Part shown: positions 50,269 to 63,864 of the stretch, piece after piece
Position numbering within the stretch: position 1 is the first letter of the stretch
How the letters are laid out: each line of letters opens with the position of its first letter
DNA from: Gordionus sp. m RMFG-2023
Lineage: Eukaryota > Nematomorpha > Gordioida > Chordodea > Parachordodidae
Assembly: GCF_954871325.1 (NCBI RefSeq)
Contig: NC_088775.1
Coordinates: 79,833,561 to 79,897,560, forward strand
Direction of reading: 5' to 3'
DNA: 64,000 nucleotides
Program-made: the position numbers and the translations under genes
Notes under the pieces: generated by a model
The model's input: the letters and a program-made list of their open reading frames with translations, nothing else
Told to the model about the DNA's origin: nothing
Databases searched by the model: none

Positions 50269-50459
50269 TTTAGTTTTTTTTAAATTTGGATTTTTCCCAT
50301 ATTATTTGAGACTGTTGTTAAAATAATGAATGTTAGTGACATCTTCAGTAGGGATACATATGTTATCGGCATAGCATAGACAGTCTACATTTTGTAGGTT
50401 ATTGAAACTAGTCTTTGAGACAAAATATATTTTTTTATAAAAAATATTACTGTACATAA

Positions 50460-50690
50460 GACTAACATTTAACATTAAAAAATCTCAAACTAGGTTCAAG
50501 CCCACAATATAAAAATTTCCAAGCATTCAAGATCTTAATAATTTTAAAAAAAATTCTCAAGCCCAGCTCAATTCCTAATAATTTTGAAAACCAAGCCAAT
50601 ATTAATTTTGAGAAATATTTTTTAAGCCCAGTACAACCAATAATAATTTTGAAAAATTTTTCCCAAGCGCGGAGATATTAAATTTATTAT
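50460..50690. repeat. degenerate short-element copy (AAGCCCA blocks)
   Basis: Blocks caagcccac, caagcccagctc, taagcccagtac and caagcgcgg alternate with ataattttgaaaa spacers, as in decayed GGCCCGG-family copies. The ends are not recognisable. Confidence 0.35.
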
Positions 50691-51180
50691 TAATGAAGGG
50701 AAAATCTCTGATTTACCAATTAGTCTACGACTTATTTCTAGAATACATAAAAAAAAACATGTGAATTCGTAATAAGGGAAACTGGGAAAGCCTGGGAAAA
50801 CCACTTATTGGAGAATCATGACAAATTTAGGTTTGTTATAATATTATTATAAGAAATAACAAATCTTACCTCGTATTATTGGAGATAACTCCAAAAATTA
50901 AATTATGGAGAAAAATATGGATTGAAATTGTGTTCACTGCAACAATTCTAACAACTTATTTTTTATAATGCTTAATGATTGTTTAATTATTTGTTATACA
51001 TTTTTTATACTTTTTTGTACTATGATCAAGGTTATAATTATATTTTGATTTTATAAATTTATAAAATGCTTTTATAAAAAAATACTACTTAAAAATAAAT
51101 TAAGACTATTTGTATTTTATTTAGTAAATGTATAAAATATTAATGATAATTTTAATATTTTGTAAATAAAATAAGATATA

Positions 51181-51790
51181 TTTAATGTGTATTACTTTGA
51201 CATCCAAAACTTGCATAGGTTGTAAAATTTTGTAAAGATAAATTAAAAGAATATTTAAGATTTTACTTTGGCATCCTACAGTTGCTTAGATAACTGAAGT
51301 TATATGATCATCTGTTTGTATAGATATTGAAAAAAAAATAAAATAAATAAAATCAACAAATATAAATACGTACCGATGACATGACGTAGCGATGACATGA
51401 CGTAGCGATGACATGACGTAGCTATGATATGACGTAGCAATGACGTGACGTAGCAATGACATGATGTCACGATGAAGTAGTGAGTACATCGGAAAATTAT
51501 AATATAGATATTTAAGGTTTTACTTTGGCATCCTACAGTGTCATAGTTAACTGATGTTATAGGCTCATCTGTTAGTATAGATATTGGAAAAAAAATTAAT
51601 AAATAAATAAATTAACAATTAAATAAATACGTATCGATGACATGTAGCAATGAAATGACCTAGCGAGACGTGACGTAGCGAGACATGACGACGTAGCGAT
51701 GACATGACGTAGCGATGGCATGACGTAGCGATGACACGACGTAGTGAGGAAGTAGTGAGCATCAGATTATAATATAGATGTATAATCTGA
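51181..51790. repeat. duplicated block with a 16-bp TGACGTAGCGATGACA minisatellite
   Basis: A block beginning aagattttactttggcatcc occurs twice (about 51258 and 51509). Each copy runs into a head-to-tail array of cgatgacatgacgtag (about 51374-51480 and 51636-51760). The array is GC-richer than its flanks and contains many TGACGT sites. Confidence 0.85.
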
Positions 51791-51826
51791 AGCATTTTGA
51801 TGAAAAAAATATCATATATATGAAAG

Positions 51827-54800
51827 TAGAGATCTGCAAAGTTAGGCCCGGCCCGACCCGAACAGGCTTCGGGCCTGGCTCGTGCTTAATTTTATTTAAA
51901 ATAATCGGATTCGGGCTGGGCTAATATTGTTTAAAAAATTTGGGCCGGGTTGGGTCGGACCTTGGAAATTTTTTTAAATATATCTAAATTTATCAATTTT
52001 ATATTAAATTTTTTATATAAAATAAAAATATTTGATTTTATTTATTTGAGTAATTATAAAAATTAATTTATATATAAATAAATTCGTGCCGGGCCGGCAA
52101 AACTTTTTTAAAAAAATTTCGGGCCGGGCCCAGGGTTGCCAGGTCAAAATTTTCAAATTGCGGGAGAAATTTGGTATTATGTAGGAGAAATATAAAAATT
52201 GCGGTAGAAATATAAAAATTGTTAAAAAAAAAATTTTGCAGGATTTTGAATTGACTTAATTATCCTCCTATTATTTTTTATTTAGTTTATATAAATACAA
52301 TGTCCAAAATAAAATAACATCTTGATTTAAATAAATATATTAATTTATAAAAAAAAACCAACGATCTTTTTTAAATATAAAAGAATGTAAACAAGATAAA
52401 ATTTTATAAAAAAAACGATTATAATTTTACAATTAAAAATATATTTTATGCGAATGTCCCGCAAAACGACCGCAATTGGAAATCTACCGTGTGTGAGTGT
52501 ATATAATTATGGGGATAGGCGCTTAATTATCATGTATCACGTTTAAATACATAATAAGAAATAATACAGATGAAACTATAGGGCTATTGTAATCACTAAT
52601 CTTGTAGTAAAACATTCACAGAGATACTTATCGTCACAATGTTGTTAGAATCTTTCCCCATAATATTTAACGACTCTAATATAAATGAAAATTATACTTG
52701 TAGAACAAAAATGAGCAAGGCTATCATTAATGTTTTAGGACCTAAATCTATAAGGTCAATTAATGACGATTAAAAAAATGGGCACACATATGCAATTCTA
52801 ACAGATGCATCTAATTAGCTCAGCTATTTCATCAAAATTAAGGTCGTTTCAATAAAACTATTAAATTTTTTCCCCTCAAATAGTGAAAAATCAAAAGACA
52901 TAGCTAACCATATAATGGTGAATATAGCAGATTCGAGATTATTAATAAATTGCATGTCAGCTTTCTGATCTAAAAATACCTCAGTGAATTTGATAAAAAC
53001 AGTGTGTATTTACAGAATTGAGTCAGCAATATGTTGGTTGCGATATGTTCCTAATGCCCGCCACCGATAGAATTTAAAATTTTTTAAAATTTAAAAAAAT
53101 ATTTATTAAATAAAGATTATAAAAGTTGTCCTAATATTTTAAAATTTTTTTACAATAATGAATGGCAGAGGTATATTTAGGAATGACTTCACATGTAGGA
53201 AATCTACTACATACTGTCAATGTGTAGTTGCAATCGGAAGAATCTTAACAAAGATTCACAAAATTATGCTGCAGATGTGTTCATCTTTACAGTTAAAAAT
53301 TGACAATAAATTTTATGGCGCCATTACTAAAACTTAATTATATTTTATTTGAGATTTAAATAATAGAACTAAATGTTTACCGTCGTTATTGAGATATTTA
53401 TAAAATTCCTGGAATGATATATTATATATTTGTGTAACCATTAGCTCGGCCTCTAATGTTGTTAAAGCAATCCGATTTCTCTCCTTTTTCCCGGCAGTCC
53501 TCATCAGGCTAAAAAGCGCTCGGATGAGGCATTAGAATGAGGTAAGGAGAAGACATACTCGCATATTTTTCCAAGCATAGGGATTTATCGTTATAACGAA
53601 AAAATTCTACCCATTTCTCCTCTACTTTTAGATCACCTAGCTTTAAGTATTCTGGCTAATCACAAAAAATAGTGAGAATTACAATCTCCTCAAACAAGAA
53701 ATCAATGTCTTTCGGTATTTTTAATATATTTATTAAATTATAAAAACCATCAATTGATGGTTTCTGTTCCAAGGTCATAATATATATACATTTGTAAATA
53801 GAGTTATTAAAATCAAATTTTGATTGTAAATATTCAAAAATTGTCTTAATGAAAATATCTGCTTCATTTAAAAATGTATTAATTAGAATATTATTTGAAC
53901 ATATTAATATAAATTTATTATCAATTTTTAACTGTAAAGATGAACAAAACTGTAGCATGACTTTGTGAGTATTTTTTATAAAGAATATTCTGATTGCAAC
54001 TGAATATTAACTGCATGAAGTAGATTTCCTACATGTGAAACGAATCCCAAATATGCTTCTGCCTGTTCATACAAAAAATTTTTCAAAATTTTAGGACAGC
54101 TTTTAAAATCTTTATTTAAGAAGTATTTATTTAAGGGTTTGTAAAATTTTAAAATTCTATCGATGGCAGGTATTAATGACAACCACTTAATAAGTATATA
54201 TCTCAACAACTCACACCATTCCAAGTCAGACCACTTCACCAACTCTTTTAATTCATTAAATTTTTTAGTTGATGACTAAATTTGTTAAAACATTTCATCA
54301 CAATTATTTAGACATCCACAGATAGTAAATTTATTGCCTTCTTGCAAGAATTATGTAGTATATGGCATATACAGCCAATTGGTAATAATTCATTATTGTG
54401 CTGCCTTAATTCGGTAACTTTGGTTTTTGCCAAAATTTACAGAGGCATTATCAGCGCAGAAAGCTGGCATGCAAATCATTGATAACATTGAATCAGCTAT
54501 ATTTACCATTATGTGTCTAGCTACATCGTTGAAATTTTTACTATCCGAGGAAAAATATTTAACAGTTTTATTGAAATGTTCTTATTCTTGTTGAAATAGC
54601 AAAGGATCGAGGGAAATGTTTTAATATTTTCCTTATTAGATGCATCTGTTAGAATTGCATATGGATGCCCATCTTTCAAATCGTCTAGAATTGACCTATA
54701 GGATTTAGGAACTAAAACACTTGCGATAGCCTTGCTTATTTTTGTTCTGCCACATAAGGTTTGCACTTATATTGGAGTCGTTAAATATCATGAGAAAAAG

Positions 54801-55318
54801 ATTCGACCCACATTGTGATGATATAGCTCTGTGAATTTTGAACTACATGATAGATGTATACGATTTCCGCAAATGTAGTTGCATCTGTAATATTTATTAT
54901 TTGATAATATTTTTATATTGCAATCGATGTTGATATACTCCCTTGTACTGACTTATATGAATGAAATGATGTTTATTTATTATTGGATAAAAATAAAGCA
55001 GGATAAAAAGAAATTTACAAAATAGACATGTTTTTCGAATAAATATTTAAAATTATTTTAAAAATATAAAAATAATCAATTAATGTCTCTCAAAATTATT
55101 ATTTATATATTAAAAATGTTAAAATACTAAAAAAAAAATTGCGGGAGAAATTAAAAAATTGCGGTCGATTTTTGCGGAAGATTTCCAATTTCGGTAGTTT
55201 TGAGGGAGAAAGATGTCTGCGTGTAAACGAAAAATTGCGAGAGTCTCCCGCTGATGGGGGAAGACACGGCAACCCTGGCTGGGCCGGGCTTAAAAATTAT
55301 CCCCGATGCAGATCACTA
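51827..55318. mobile_element. GGCCCGG short element split by a hAT
   Basis: The left part (51827-52130) starts tagagatctgcaaag and has cggcccgacccg arrays. The right part (55278-55318) ends gatgcagatcacta. The inner 3.1 kb is a separate hAT insertion. No target duplication was recognised for this outer element. Confidence 0.8.
52131..55277. mobile_element. hAT transposon with two opposed transposase copies
   Basis: 10-bp perfect inverted ends cagggttgcc and ggcaaccctg. Flanks gccgggcc and gctgggcc are an 8-bp duplication with one mismatch. A minus-strand transposase remnant lies at about 54.8-53.65 kb, with AILTDASNKENIKTFPS and ILIKWLSLIPAIDRIL blocks. A second, more eroded copy lies on the + strand at about 52.62-53.33 kb, with KMSKAI, GHTYAILTDASN and CMSAF-type sequence. 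The two copies are inverted relative to each other. Stops interrupt both, so neither is functional. Confidence 0.8.
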
Positions 55319-57908
55319 AGTCTTTGTAGAAAGTTAGTGACTTGTAAGATGAATTGTCTTCATTTGCCCATAATTTACAAAGGTTTAATGTCGGGTTTAG
55401 AGATCAGCAATGTTATTTAAATATAAAAGATATTTTATTTCATCATTTTATTTTAGATTAAAACAATGAAAGTTTAGAAAAACCTGCCAATATTGATTGA
55501 ACTACTCATTAAATCTGAAGTAATTCCGTTTACGCTAAGACTTCATAAAGATTTTTAAAATATTAATCTCGCGACCCTTCTTTGTTTATTATTTATATTT
55601 GTTCTTGCCTCTTTTGAATGTGGTGAAGTATATAAAAGATATAAAAAAATTAACAACTGGGATCATTTTCCAAGCTGATGTAATATCTCAATATTTGTTT
55701 TAAAGACAAAATTAGATCTCCCACATTAATTCAAAATTTTTCCCAAGAACATATTTAATCCATTAAATTTTCGCAAATTCTTAATCAAAGATTTAGCTAC
55801 ATATCGTGTAATTAGGTAATTACTATATTTTTTTAGCCGTTTATAAAATTTAACTAAACGGAGTTTTTAGCCGTTATAAAAATCGTCTAAACCGAGTTTT
55901 TAGCCAGTAATTCTTAAAAATATAGTACCTCAAATTTGAAAGATAATATAAATACGCCTTAATGTTAATAGATTTTCTCTTGATTTTAGATTGAGTCGAA
56001 TTCACCGGCATTTTGCTACTACCCAAATATAACTTATCAGATATCAAACTATTTATTATTAATTATATACCTTAGCTCATTTAATGTCCAGAATAAAACT
56101 CTCTTCACCATATAACCGTCTAAGAGCTATTTTATGTATCCACATTTCATATTTTTTTCCTGGTCGTCTTCAAAAATTGACATTTTCTGGTGGTTTCGTG
56201 AGAAAAAAAGCCATTTTAATTTTATGGCCAGTCGGCCCCTGATACTTTTATATATGCAATTAATATTTGGTATATAAATTATTTTATATATTTGCATGGT
56301 TTTTATTTTATAATATTTATGAATGTAATAATAGATATTTCTTTCAAATTTATTACTATATTGATGTTATTTGTATTTTCCTATTATATATATATATTTA
56401 TTTATTTTATTTTTTTTAAATTTATTAAAACTTTATTAAATTATGTATAATCAAAGTTAATTTTATTTTGATAATATTGATATTGGTATAATTTTTTAAA
56501 AAAATGATAAAACACTAAAATATTAAAACCACTATATAAAAATTTGTAAAAAATATATTAATAGTATCGAAGGCTCTAAAAAGAGCTTAATTTAATAATG
56601 AAAATGTACCTAAAAAGCAAGTAGTATAGATGTTGTTTAGAAGGAATTTTATATGAAAGGGGTGAAATAAGTTTATTATTTTTGAAAAGGCCAATTTTTT
56701 TATGAAAAATATTTAATTATATTTTAACTATAGTGTTTTCTAAGTTTAATTATTTTTCGAAAAATTTAAAAAATTAAATCATTCTTTCTCCTATTCCATT
56801 TGTTTCATTTTAATATTTAAATATATTGGTAACAAACATATTTAGCTAGTTTTTTAATCTGAAATTAGTGCTAACTCAAATTATTATATTTTTGCTTCCA
56901 GAAATGCATTAAGGTTAACGAGAATTCTAAGAATTTCAAATCGATATTTCTGACGATTTCGAAAAAATATCAAAATAGAAAAATTCGTATAAAAAACTAA
57001 TTCCCATAATACCTTCTATTGTTGGCAAATATAGTGCCATGTAATAAAGATATATGTAAATAATTAAATTGGTCATAATCAATGCCTAAGTTGTATGGTC
57101 ACAAATTAAATAAAAGATTTAATATATAAAAGTTATTTAATAATAAATTTGCATAATCTTAATTTTATCCATGATTAGCCTTTTATATTTATTGTCCTTA
57201 ACTAACGTAAAGATTTTTCTTATGAAAATTTTAATTAATTTTTTAAATTTTTTTTAATAAAGGGAAAAATTATATATATATTTAAGAAAGTAAATAAAAA
57301 TTGAGATATAAAAAAATTATAAATACCAATTGAAAAGGAACCGCGATAAAATTGAATAAAAATTGAAATATAAAAACAAATTAAAAATTAATTATCAAAT
57401 ATATTTAATCACAAATCATAACAAACCATGAGAGCCTGGAAAGGGTAATTTAATGCATGTTAATAGTTAATAATTGCTTAAGGGTTAATATTAATTTTGC
57501 TTATCGGGTTAGTTTATACTATACGGAGGAAAAATAAATTAAAAATATATTAGAAATGCATGTTAAAAAGTATGTTTAGGCAATAAGCAGGTTTGCCGGC
57601 ATTGCACCTTTTCCGCCTAAAGACTGACTATATCATGTGGATCAATTCCCACACATTCATATTATGAACTTACCTACATTTCTTTTTTAAGGTAGGTTAA
57701 AATAAATTGATATAAAAGTTATTTTTTTTACATGATATATGTTCCAATTGTTTTAAAATTAATAAGTATATTAATGATATTTTCAAAATTGTTTTTTTCT
57801 AATAATAACTTATAATATTTTAAAATTCTCAAATTATTTAAAAATTCAATTTTTAAATATAGGTATCACAATCAAATTAATTTATGAATATAAATAACAT
57901 GATAACTT
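55319..57908. other. AT-rich intergenic region
   Basis: Contains a short MITE scrap near 55838-55910 (ttagccgtttataaaattt) and otherwise no gene or repeat I can support. The promoter of the following gene presumably lies at its right end. Confidence 0.4.
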
Positions 57909-60900
57909 ATGACTGTCTTTATGATGTCTGATATTAATGATAATTGTAAATATGAAGAATATTCAAAAGATTCTAATATTGCAAATGAGTGTTTGGATAA
58001 GACTAAAAATTCAAACAATGTCTCAAAGGATACTTTTATTCAAAATCATTTTAATATTTCTGATAACTCACCAACTAAAAATTTGACATTCCAGTCTAAC
58101 TATAAAAATTTCTTAGATTATTCTAATAATGATGAAGGATCAGAAAATGAAGATGATTTTGAAGAATTTCAATTTGCTACTTTTGATAATTCAATAATAA
58201 TTAAAAATGATAATGATTTGGATAATAAGCAAAAAAATCCTGGAAGTATTATATCAAATGTATTATATGAATCGAATATTTGTTTTGCTGGGGTTGAATC
58301 TAATAATTCAAAATTAGAATCTTATAAAAATGAAGATGCTAATCCTTGTGCTGTGATATCACAGGATTATTTGGAAGATAATGTAAATTAAATATATAAT
58401 TATTTTTAATATTTAGGTCATCATATAACTTTAAATATATAATCTTTTTTTAATGCCTAATGGTTTAAAATTGGTCAATTTTATTATTCAATAACATAAC
58501 ACCACACACATATATATATATGTATACTATAATTTTTAAATTAGGCAAATCTTAAAATAATATAATTTTAAATCCATTATGAACTAGATAAGCTGATTCC
58601 AAAATATTTATTACATCGATAGTTAGTTCTAATATTAACCAATTTTAAATAATAAATTTATTATTATTTTTTAAATATATTTTTTTATTTAAATTAATTC
58701 ATTCACATTTTCTATTCTTATTTTTAAGACTGAGTCTAATTTTATATGTGGTTTTTACTATATTTTCTGGTCTCTTCCTCTGCTCTCTTTTTTAATTATT
58801 TTTTAAATTCTCAATAAAATTGGGGGAGTCATGGTGGGAGCTTGAGTCTTGAATGAAGAGCTCTCAGTTGGTTTAGATTACTTTCCTAATTTTGATATGG
58901 ATAATATGAGGTATTTTAAAATAATGTAGCTTTAAATTTATTGATCTTTGTTAATGTAACCTTTAAAAGACTTTGGGAATTTATTTATTTTGCTTGATTG
59001 CACTTAGACTAGGCATTTAATTAACAGATATGCACTTGGGTTCTATATTTAGCAAGGTTAGATAAATATTCATCTATGTGGTATAAAACAATTTTTTTAT
59101 TTTAAAATAAATCAAAAAATAGTTTGATATTGATAAAATAATTCAAGCAACATTTCCTAAACAACTTTTCAACAAAACTGATAGTATATGTCCTTCTAAT
59201 GATTTGGTACTGGAAGACTTACTTAACGACATAAATATCAATCTCCCGTCTTCTATTAAAGAGTGAGATTTTTCACATATTTATAAGATATTATGTTATG
59301 TAATAAAAGGAGGGTGTATAAGTTATTTTTTTACGATCTTATGTTCATTCAAAAGTTCACTACACTTGAGTCAACGCATCAATAAAATCATAAATTCAAA
59401 CGCCCTAACCGATAAATCTAATTGTTCAGAACCGAATTCCTTATACCTGGATTTTACTCGACCGTGGTCACAGTGGACAATTGCAAAATGTCTCTTCAAG
59501 TCATTGCAACTCGAAAAAGTACTTTAATTTAGAAATTTAATAATTTTTATAATACAATTAGTTCGAATCATTTAAACGTTAATCAGAGATCAACCAATAT
59601 TTGAAATTTTATTTTACTATTAGGATGCTGTCTTTCCATATTAAATTCAAATTAAAAAAAATTTGAGATTAGCCTAGTAACGTAATCTAATAAACACGAT
59701 ATTCGAATAATTCAGTGAAACTGGGAACATCAGTTTACAGAGAAGATACCTCTGCTTTATTATAAAAGAAACAAACCAAACCTCAACCAGTATTAACCTC
59801 AATTATTACAAAACCTAAACCGTTTAAAAATGTTTCCAAACCCTCTAAAAAGGTCTTTATATCCGGTTTGAACCTTTTAATATTTTCTTTTTAAAGATTA
59901 GATCTTTTTATATATTTGATAGTACCCAAGTAAGCAAATAGAAGTGTTTACAGCCTTAAAATTTGTTCTTCATCTTAGATATAATTTGACAAAAAAGAAT
60001 CTTGAAAATATTTTAATTGTATACCACTATGTTTTTTGAGAATATCGATAAAAATTATGCTTTTCTTTTACATAATTCTAATACACATATATAGGAAAGT
60101 TTGTACTGGGGTTTAAGGGATTATTTTTCAGGAACCTAACCATGATTCGTTATTCTTATCTAAGCCTGAACTCATATTTGCTACTGTTTAAATCTGACCT
60201 ATATAAACCTTCAAAGTTTTGGGGGTTATCATCTAAAAAAAGTGATTTGCCTGGACTAAAAATGAATTCTGGCTCCAGTGCCTAATAATGGAACTTATTC
60301 CTAAATTTGTCACGGTTTTGGTTCCAAACTAATCTTAATACATTTTTACTTTAAAAATTTTTTATTAATGGAAGATTGATTTACCAAATCGTAAGGATCA
60401 AGTGCAATCAATCGAACCTCTCTCGCAATCAAATCCCATATTCAAGAATAATTACAAACCAAAAAATGTTGACAGTAACAACGTAATTATTTCATTATAT
60501 TTTCCCGTTTATTTAAAAAAACCTATTATTTTATATACCATTAGGTTTCTCATTCCCATTCTCAAAATAATGTCGGAACGCGTTTTAATGAAAGTAATAT
60601 ATGTTAATTAAAAAAATATCGGCATCTTAAGATTATATCTTCAAACCGTCTCAGGAGCCCTGCCACGATCGAGCCCGACTTTAAAAAATTCCACTGTTTG
60701 AGCCCAACTCGAGCACAATTTTTTATTCCAACCCGACCCAATTAAAATTATTTTAGAATTTGGATCCATTCTATAAACAATTATAAAGATATAAAAAATC
60801 TGTGGCTATTTAATTGAATAGATCATAGATAAAACAAGTAACAACATAACTATTTTAATATTCTAAATTTTATTCTTGATTAAAAGTAGAATATATGATA

Positions 60901-61385
60901 TTTTAAACTGAATAGAATACGATATAAATAATAGTTTTAAAAATGTAAATGTAGGAAATCGTTTATTTGGACGTAAATGAATAACATGTATATGATTAAA
61001 AATAGCATTCTGACTGGCATTTCACTTAAACAAGATTCTAATATTCAATTCTCGGAGCCTGACCCGAGCCCGAGTAATAAATAGGCATCTCAAAATATTA
61101 AATTTTAAGGTTTACGTTTTAATTTAAACATTCTTTCTCCCCTACTTATGACGTCCTGACGTGAAATATTTTAAACCCATGAAAAATGGGGAATCAACAA
61201 GTTTCTTAATTTCTAAATAATTTTCATTTAATATAAATAATAAATACTACAATAAATTTTTATATATATCAGTTGATGCGAAAGCGAAAAATTCTACCAT
61301 CGTGTCTAATTTCATCAAAGCCTTGCCAGATCTTTCCTTCATAAGATCTATGGAACCATTTACAAAAAATTCTAAAGCAACGTGA
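57909..61385 (+). CDS. aftiphilin/gamma-synergin-like trafficking protein, eight exons
   Basis: Exons 57909-58382, 59123-59262, 59323-59518, 59769-59852, 60132-60185, 60396-60482, 60545-60593 and 61273-61385. All are GT-AG with matching phases, giving about 398 residues. Exon 1 is acidic and Asn-rich with EDDFEEFQFATF, the DDF-x-x-F type of motif used by clathrin-adaptor accessory proteins to bind AP-1/GGA ear domains. Exon 2 has VLEDLLNDI, a clathrin-box-like stretch. Exon 3 has LDFTRPWSQWTIAKCLFKSL. Exon 8 ends with ALPDLSFIRSMEPF, which resembles the C-terminal LPDLSF motif I recall in the aftiphilin/synergin clathrin-binding domain. Donors GTCTTT and GTTTAA (exons 4 and 5) are weak; a shorter protein ending at 60191 is the alternative. 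The start could also be the next Met codons. Assignment is inference. Confidence 0.6.
60640..61090. mobile_element. degenerate GGCCC-type copy in the last intron
   Basis: Contains gatcgagcccgacttt, gagcccaactcgagc, caacccgacccaat and cctgacccgagcccgag, spaced by AT-rich sequence, inside the intron 60594-61272. Ends eroded. Confidence 0.5.
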
Positions 61386-61666
61386 TTACCTCGTCAATTT
61401 TTTTTAAAAACGTTACATAGTCATCCTCCAGGGCATTTATTTAGTGATATGCATTGAAAGAAAAAAAAATATCCTAATTGACTCCATTAAATATAAAATT
61501 AAAAGTATATTAGACACTTTATATATATATATATAATTGTATTCGATAAAGAAAAATAATTTTTTTTAAAATTACGATATAATATATAATTATAATACAA
61601 AATATTTAATTAAAAAAACATTCTGTACAAAAATATCATATTGTAATTAAACTATTTATCAAATAA

Positions 61667-63461
61667 TTAAGGTAAAACGGTTTTATTTTGAGGTTGTAGC
61701 AAGCTTATAATATTCTGCAATGGCGTTGGTAGCGTACTAATCTCGGTGGTTTTAATTAATTTTTCATCTTCAATCTAAATATAAGGTAATATATTATATA
61801 ATATAAATAGAGGTATTGTTATCCATACCTTGGGTTTATTCTGAGTTTCTAATTCCTTTTCTTCAATAGTTTTTAAGCTAATGGCAACTTTGAATAGTAG
61901 TTCATCAAAATTGGGAACGCCATTATCTTCCAGAGTTTCTTATTATAATATTATTGATAAATATTATTAACAAATTGACAAAATTATTGACCCTTAAAAT
62001 GTTTAAATGTTATATACATAAAAAGTTTATTAATATTTATTTTTTACTCGTGACCACATTTTTAGGCACATCAGCAACTTTTTCTTGAGTTTTTTTCGTA
62101 TTTCTTAATTTGATTAAAAGAAATATATATTATTAGATTTGGATATAATCCGTCGATTTTTATAAAACTATGGCTTACCAATTTCTCCTTAGCATAACTA
62201 TCAAATAGATGTCATAAAATTAAAAATTAGTTCTAACTAGTAAATTTTTTTAGGACTTAATATATTCAAATTATATAATAGTTCCGTTATCGCTAGCTGG
62301 TAAATATAATAAATGCTGCACTTTAATCAATATCTTACCTTTGCAAACAAGTCATTTTCCCCAAAACGATATAATATTAGGTGGCATTAAATCGTTGATA
62401 AAAATACTTATTTTAAAAATGCAAAGCAATAATATACGGTGATTGGAAGCATATAGGGATGCATTTTTTATCATATCCGGTTGGGTTTTTTTAAAATAAC
62501 CCGATATTGACCGGTTCTTATATATTAAAGTATTTTTAAAAAAATTAAGATTTACCCAAAAAAAATTTAACATTGTGAAGAAAAAAATAGTTAAAACACA
62601 AAAAAATCATTCTAAGATAAATAAAATATTGAATACTCTCAATTAATTATATTTATTCTAATGTTGAGGATATACCAATAAATTTGAATATATTTTTATT
62701 GAATTAAATTTACATTCGTGTAAGAGATTTATTAAATATTCCTTATAATATCCAATCCAATACCAGACCCAGCCCCGATAAATAAGGTGTATTGTTATTT
62801 CTTGCTTTGAAAAAATTAATTAGTTATAAAAATAGGCATGATTTATTATAATCTAGGTATTGATATTGGTATGGCTAATTTCGTTATTGTGCATTAAGGC
62901 TAAAATAGCCATATCATTTCTACAACACAATTTATTTTTAAAACTAATGAATAGATTATGTATGCGATATACTTATTTTAAACCAATAAATACTTTATTA
63001 TGATTATTTTAAGATATAATTGTGAACAATAAATTTCAAATAAAATAAATGTCTAAAATTAAATTAGACTAATTTTTGATAGAGGAAATTAAGCCATCGA
63101 CATTCAAAAAATATTATTGGCATTGATTTATAGACCAACTTTGATTCTAATGGTTGTTCCTTAACAAGTTGTTGATCTTCGCGCTTCTTAGGCGGCAGTG
63201 TTTTTTTTGCCCGGATGTCGGAAGGTTTTATTCTATCTAAATAGCGATAATCAACGTCTCCGTGTGGTAAGTCTTCTAAAAAATGGAATACTTCTTTGAG
63301 AGATGAATTGTCCACCATCAATTCCACTTTATCTATTTTCCCTGTTATATAGCCTGATTCACAGGGGGTCTGAGCAGGCTTACAGCCATGCTTTTTGGAA
63401 GATATATGAGAAGTTGGTAAATTAGGCATTGGTGGAGGTAAAGCTATATTTTGTAGTGAAT
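61667..63461 (-). CDS. unidentified spliced gene, 3' exons
   Basis: Supported exons: about 63461-63064 (upstream part certain, 3' limit unclear), 62103-62048, 61938-61829 and 61774-61667. The last three are joined in phase by GT-AG introns of 109 and 54 bp and end at TAA. They read NTKKTQEKVADVPKN, then LEDNGVPNFDELLFKVAISL, then IEDEKLIKTTEISTLPTPLQ. The 63.4-63.1 kb exon is hydrophilic with PPPMPNLP, a GKIDKVELMVDNSS stretch and a basic KKTLPPKKRED stretch. Codon content is richer in G+C than the flanks, as for the other host exons. I do not recognise the family. It may be one gene or two, and its 5' end is not resolved. It is tail to tail with the gene at 57909-61385. Confidence 0.5.
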
Positions 63462-63601
63462 CTTAGTAAAATGAATTATATAGAAAGTTTTTATTAGCCA
63501 TATATTATAATTAGTAGTTTATAAAGTATAAAAATGGAAGTTTAATTTTATAGAAATTTATACACTAAAAAGCTACAATTTATTATTAGATTAATTAAAT
63601 A

Positions 63602-63690
63602 TTAACCCATTTTTACAGAGCGTTCCGATATGTGGAACGACTTCTTTTCTTCAAGATCTGAAAAATTTATTAATTTAATTTTTAATTTTC
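63602..63690 (-). CDS. possible upstream exon of the unidentified gene
   Basis: After an acceptor-like tttttcag the minus strand reads DLEEKKSFHISERS up to a GTAAAA donor-like site. It is denser in G+C than its surroundings. Phase does not match the acceptor at 63461, so the link is unproven. Confidence 0.3.
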
Positions 63691-63748
63691 CCTTGCTGCT
63701 ATTTTTATTTTTACTAAAATATCTTTTATAGTAGCCATTAATAGATAT

Positions 63749-63864
63749 GAGAGACCTGCAGTACAGCTCGGATTTGTTTTTCAAAAAATTTATTAAAAAA
63801 AAATAGGCCTGGCCAGTATATTAAAAAGTTAAAATATGACCCGGCCCGTGTACCCAGGTCTCTG
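63749..63864. mobile_element. 116-bp GGCCCGG-family element, perfect 8-bp duplication
   Basis: Starts gagagacctgcag and ends caggtctctg. ATAGATAT flanks both sides (63741-63748 and 63865-63872). Inside are taggcctggcc and acccggcccg. It is the smallest copy of the family in the window. Confidence 0.85.
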
